From positions 62,001-126,000 of the forward strand of contig CANQFK010000001.1 in NCBI GenBank assembly GCA_947598585.1: a stretch of DNA of 64,000 nucleotides, given 5' to 3'. Under the pieces are notes generated by a model. That model was not told the DNA's origin. It worked only from the letters and a program-made list of their open reading frames with translations, and searched no databases. This DNA is from an uncultured Clostridia bacterium (lineage in GTDB: Bacteria; Bacillota; Clostridia; Christensenellales; Pumilibacteraceae). Every line of letters starts with the position of its first letter. Within the stretch, counting starts at the first letter, position 1. Shown here one piece after another: positions 62,440-64,000 of the stretch. Both the position numbers and the translations under genes were made by a program.

Positions 62440-63965
62440 TAAAACGGGTAAATTTTCGAAGTTTTGTATATTCGATGGTACTTTTGATGCTGTCGATATT
62501 CTGTTGTCTGTTCGCGCTGAGAATACCTTGGCTCGGCGTTTTGCTTTTGTGCGTTACGATCATATTGCCCACGGTCCTGGCGATAGCAAAGAGAAAGAAA
62601 ATACTCGAATTTAAGTTTGTAACCGTATTGTTTACCACGTCGCTTTGTATAATCTCGACAATATTGTTCTTTGTCAATGTCTATACCTGGACGCCGTCCG
62701 AAATAATTTCGGGGAATAAATATGCTATAGAGGGGACTGTAGATGACTGTTATGATTCCGATGACGTAAAAGTGGTCGTTCTCAAAGATCTGAAAATCGG
62801 GATAAAAGCGGTAAAAGGCAAGATGACTTTGAGCGTCTATAATGGCGGGGAATTTGATGACTCATGTATAGGTCATAGATTGAGTTGCGAGTGCATTGTA
62901 TATAAAAATAATCTTATAGTCGATAACAAAGTAAACGATATGGCGCTGAATAACGATATAAGATATTCGGCGTCGATCAACTTCAAATATATATCAAAGA
63001 CGATATGTTCGCCCGATCTTATCTCCAAGATCGATATTTTTATCAAGCATAAACTTATAGATGCCATGGGGACGGAAAACGGGCTTGTCGCATACGGAAT
63101 GTTGACAGGCAATAAGAGCGGTATACCCGATGATATTGCCGACGCATTCTCCGTTGCGGGCGTGGCTCATATTCTGGCTGTTTCGGGACTTCATATCGGA
63201 TTTTTGATGACGATCGTCATGTTTTTGTTGAGAAAACTGAAAGTCCGAAGGTTGCCGTCCTTTTTGATTGGGGCCGTGATAATGTTTGCTTATGCGCTTT
63301 TGGCGGGTTTTTCTCCCTCGGTCACGAGAGCGGCGATAATGTGCGTGGTGGGAAGCGGCGCAGTACTTTTCGGAGAACAGCAAGACCCGTTTAATTCGCT
63401 CGGTTTTGCAAGTACGATCATGTTGACGTTTTCACCGTTGTTGCTGTTCAATATCGGATTTATTATGAGCGTGGGCGCGGTATTTGCCATAGTAAATTTT
63501 ACACCCGTCTTTACAAGAGGGCTGACCAAAATCGGTCTTAATGAAAAACTATGCAACGCAATATCGGTATCTGCGGCAGCTCAACTTGGGATATTTCCCG
63601 CCGTTGTTTGGGCTTTCGGCGCGTTGCAAACGTATTCGCTGCTTATAAATATCGTGCTTATGCCGCTTATGAGCGCCGCGTTTATGCTAACTTTCGTGAC
63701 TTTGATCCTGTCGATAATAATTCCGCCGCTCGGGTTTACATTGATCTTGTCCGGTGGCATAATAAAAGTGTTGATCGTGGCGGCAACTTTTTGTGCTACG
63801 CTACCGTATGCGCAGATAGGGATAACCTCGTCGATCATAGTGATGTTTCTTTATCCGTTCTATTTCGCAATTGGCGATTTCTTCAACTGTAAGCATAAAA
63901 GGGCTTTGGTCGGAGTGGGCGGCACGCTTGCAGCCTTGACCATTATCTTTCTTATTGTTGTATAA
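62436..63965 (+). CDS. ComEC/Rec2 family DNA-uptake channel protein
   Basis: A 509-residue membrane protein with three N-terminal helices, a small OB-like extracytoplasmic domain (about 85-190), and the Competence domain with its signature AHILAVSGLHIGFLM (around residue 240), followed by about seven more helices. The C-terminal metallo-beta-lactamase nuclease domain of full-length ComEC is absent; the chain ends at a natural stop after the last helix. Start is TTG at 62436 overlapping the recG stop, with AAAGGA 11 bases upstream. No other competence genes are nearby, so uptake function is uncertain. Confidence 0.88.
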   Translation: MIKRVNFRSFVYSMVLLMLSIFCCLFALRIPWLGVLLLCVTIILPTVLAIAKRKKILEFKFVTVLFTTSLCIISTILFFVNVYTWTPSEIISGNKYAIEGTVDDCYDSDDVKVVVLKDLKIGIKAVKGKMTLSVYNGGEFDDSCIGHRLSCECIVYKNNLIVDNKVNDMALNNDIRYSASINFKYISKTICSPDLISKIDIFIKHKLIDAMGTENGLVAYGMLTGNKSGIPDDIADAFSVAGVAHILAVSGLHIGFLMTIVMFLLRKLKVRRLPSFLIGAVIMFAYALLAGFSPSVTRAAIMCVVGSGAVLFGEQQDPFNSLGFASTIMLTFSPLLLFNIGFIMSVGAVFAIVNFTPVFTRGLTKIGLNEKLCNAISVSAAAQLGIFPAVVWAFGALQTYSLLINIVLMPLMSAAFMLTFVTLILSIIIPPLGFTLILSGGIIKVLIVAATFCATLPYAQIGITSSIIVMFLYPFYFAIGDFFNCKHKRALVGVGGTLAALTIIFLIVV

Positions 63966-63973
63966 TTCGCTTG

Positions 63974-63988
63974 TTATGTCTGACATAA
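63974..63988. repeat. palindrome copy 8, downstream of comEC
   Basis: TTATGTCTGACATAA: perfect 7-bp arms around a central T, in the intergenic region 8 bases after the comEC stop, next to a TATAAT at 63961. Confidence 0.65.
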
Positions 63989-64000
63989 TAAGTGTGTTGT

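Noticed and set aside
62436-63965. Frameshift or truncation of comEC
   Set aside because: No remnant of a metallo-beta-lactamase domain is visible in any frame in the few bases after the stop; the sequence ends too soon to judge, and natural single-domain forms exist.

Overview
The window is a continuous stretch of a low-to-middling GC Bacillota chromosome, most likely from an anaerobic, Clostridia-type bacterium. The evidence is a dxs-nadK-argR-recN block, a pcrA-ligA pair, the yicC-gmk-rpoZ-coaBC-priA-def-fmt-rsmB-rlmN-rpe-thiN-spoVM-rpmB-asp23-fakA-recG block familiar from Bacillus and Clostridium, a ferredoxin-dependent 2-oxoacid oxidoreductase, strong Shine-Dalgarno sites, and sigma-A-type promoters with a uniform 17-base spacer. 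An uncultured gut Clostridia lineage would fit; this is inference. I find no rRNA, tRNA, CRISPR array, prophage or intact insertion sequence.

Layout. 1-3971: the 3' part of dxs, then nadK, argR and recN. 4173-11475: a LysR-type regulator divergent from korDABC (2-oxoglutarate:ferredoxin oxidoreductase), sucCD and an AspT/SucE-type membrane transporter. Read together, these look like a route from 2-oxoglutarate to succinyl-CoA to succinate with ATP formation and possible succinate export. 11495-16859: an Lgt-family protein divergent from a tiny GatC-like gene plus gatA, then a CoA-transferase and a phosphoglucomutase. 16913-25737: dapF, pyrG, an RsmF-type methyltransferase, degV, an aminotransferase, tyrS, an IMPACT/YigZ protein and ilvE. 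25905-27112: paired half-length chromate-type transporters.

27378-42923 is the most unusual region. A 15-kb, one-direction cluster encodes a membrane protein resembling DUF4175 proteins, a MoxR AAA ATPase, a DUF58 protein, a BatA-like VWA protein, a large protein with two VWA domains, a 27-repeat BspA-like leucine-rich-repeat lipoprotein and a 1205-residue lipoprotein of unknown function. It looks like a MoxR/VWA envelope chaperone machine with two surface lipoproteins as likely clients or partners.

43071-63965: a small unknown protein, pcrA-ligA, then the conserved housekeeping block ending in recG and a ComEC protein without a nuclease domain. The block carries a 23-codon spoVM and lacks several genes usual at this locus (remA, prpC-prkC-rsgA, sdaAB/sdaAA).

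Signals not explained by genes: eight copies of a palindrome close to TTATGTCWGACATAA, lying in both coding and intergenic DNA; two back-to-back consensus promoters that appear to make leaderless mRNAs for lgt and the GatC-like gene; a 12-bp hairpin that buries the dapF ribosome-binding site; and a 13-bp direct repeat at the promoter of the VWA cluster.
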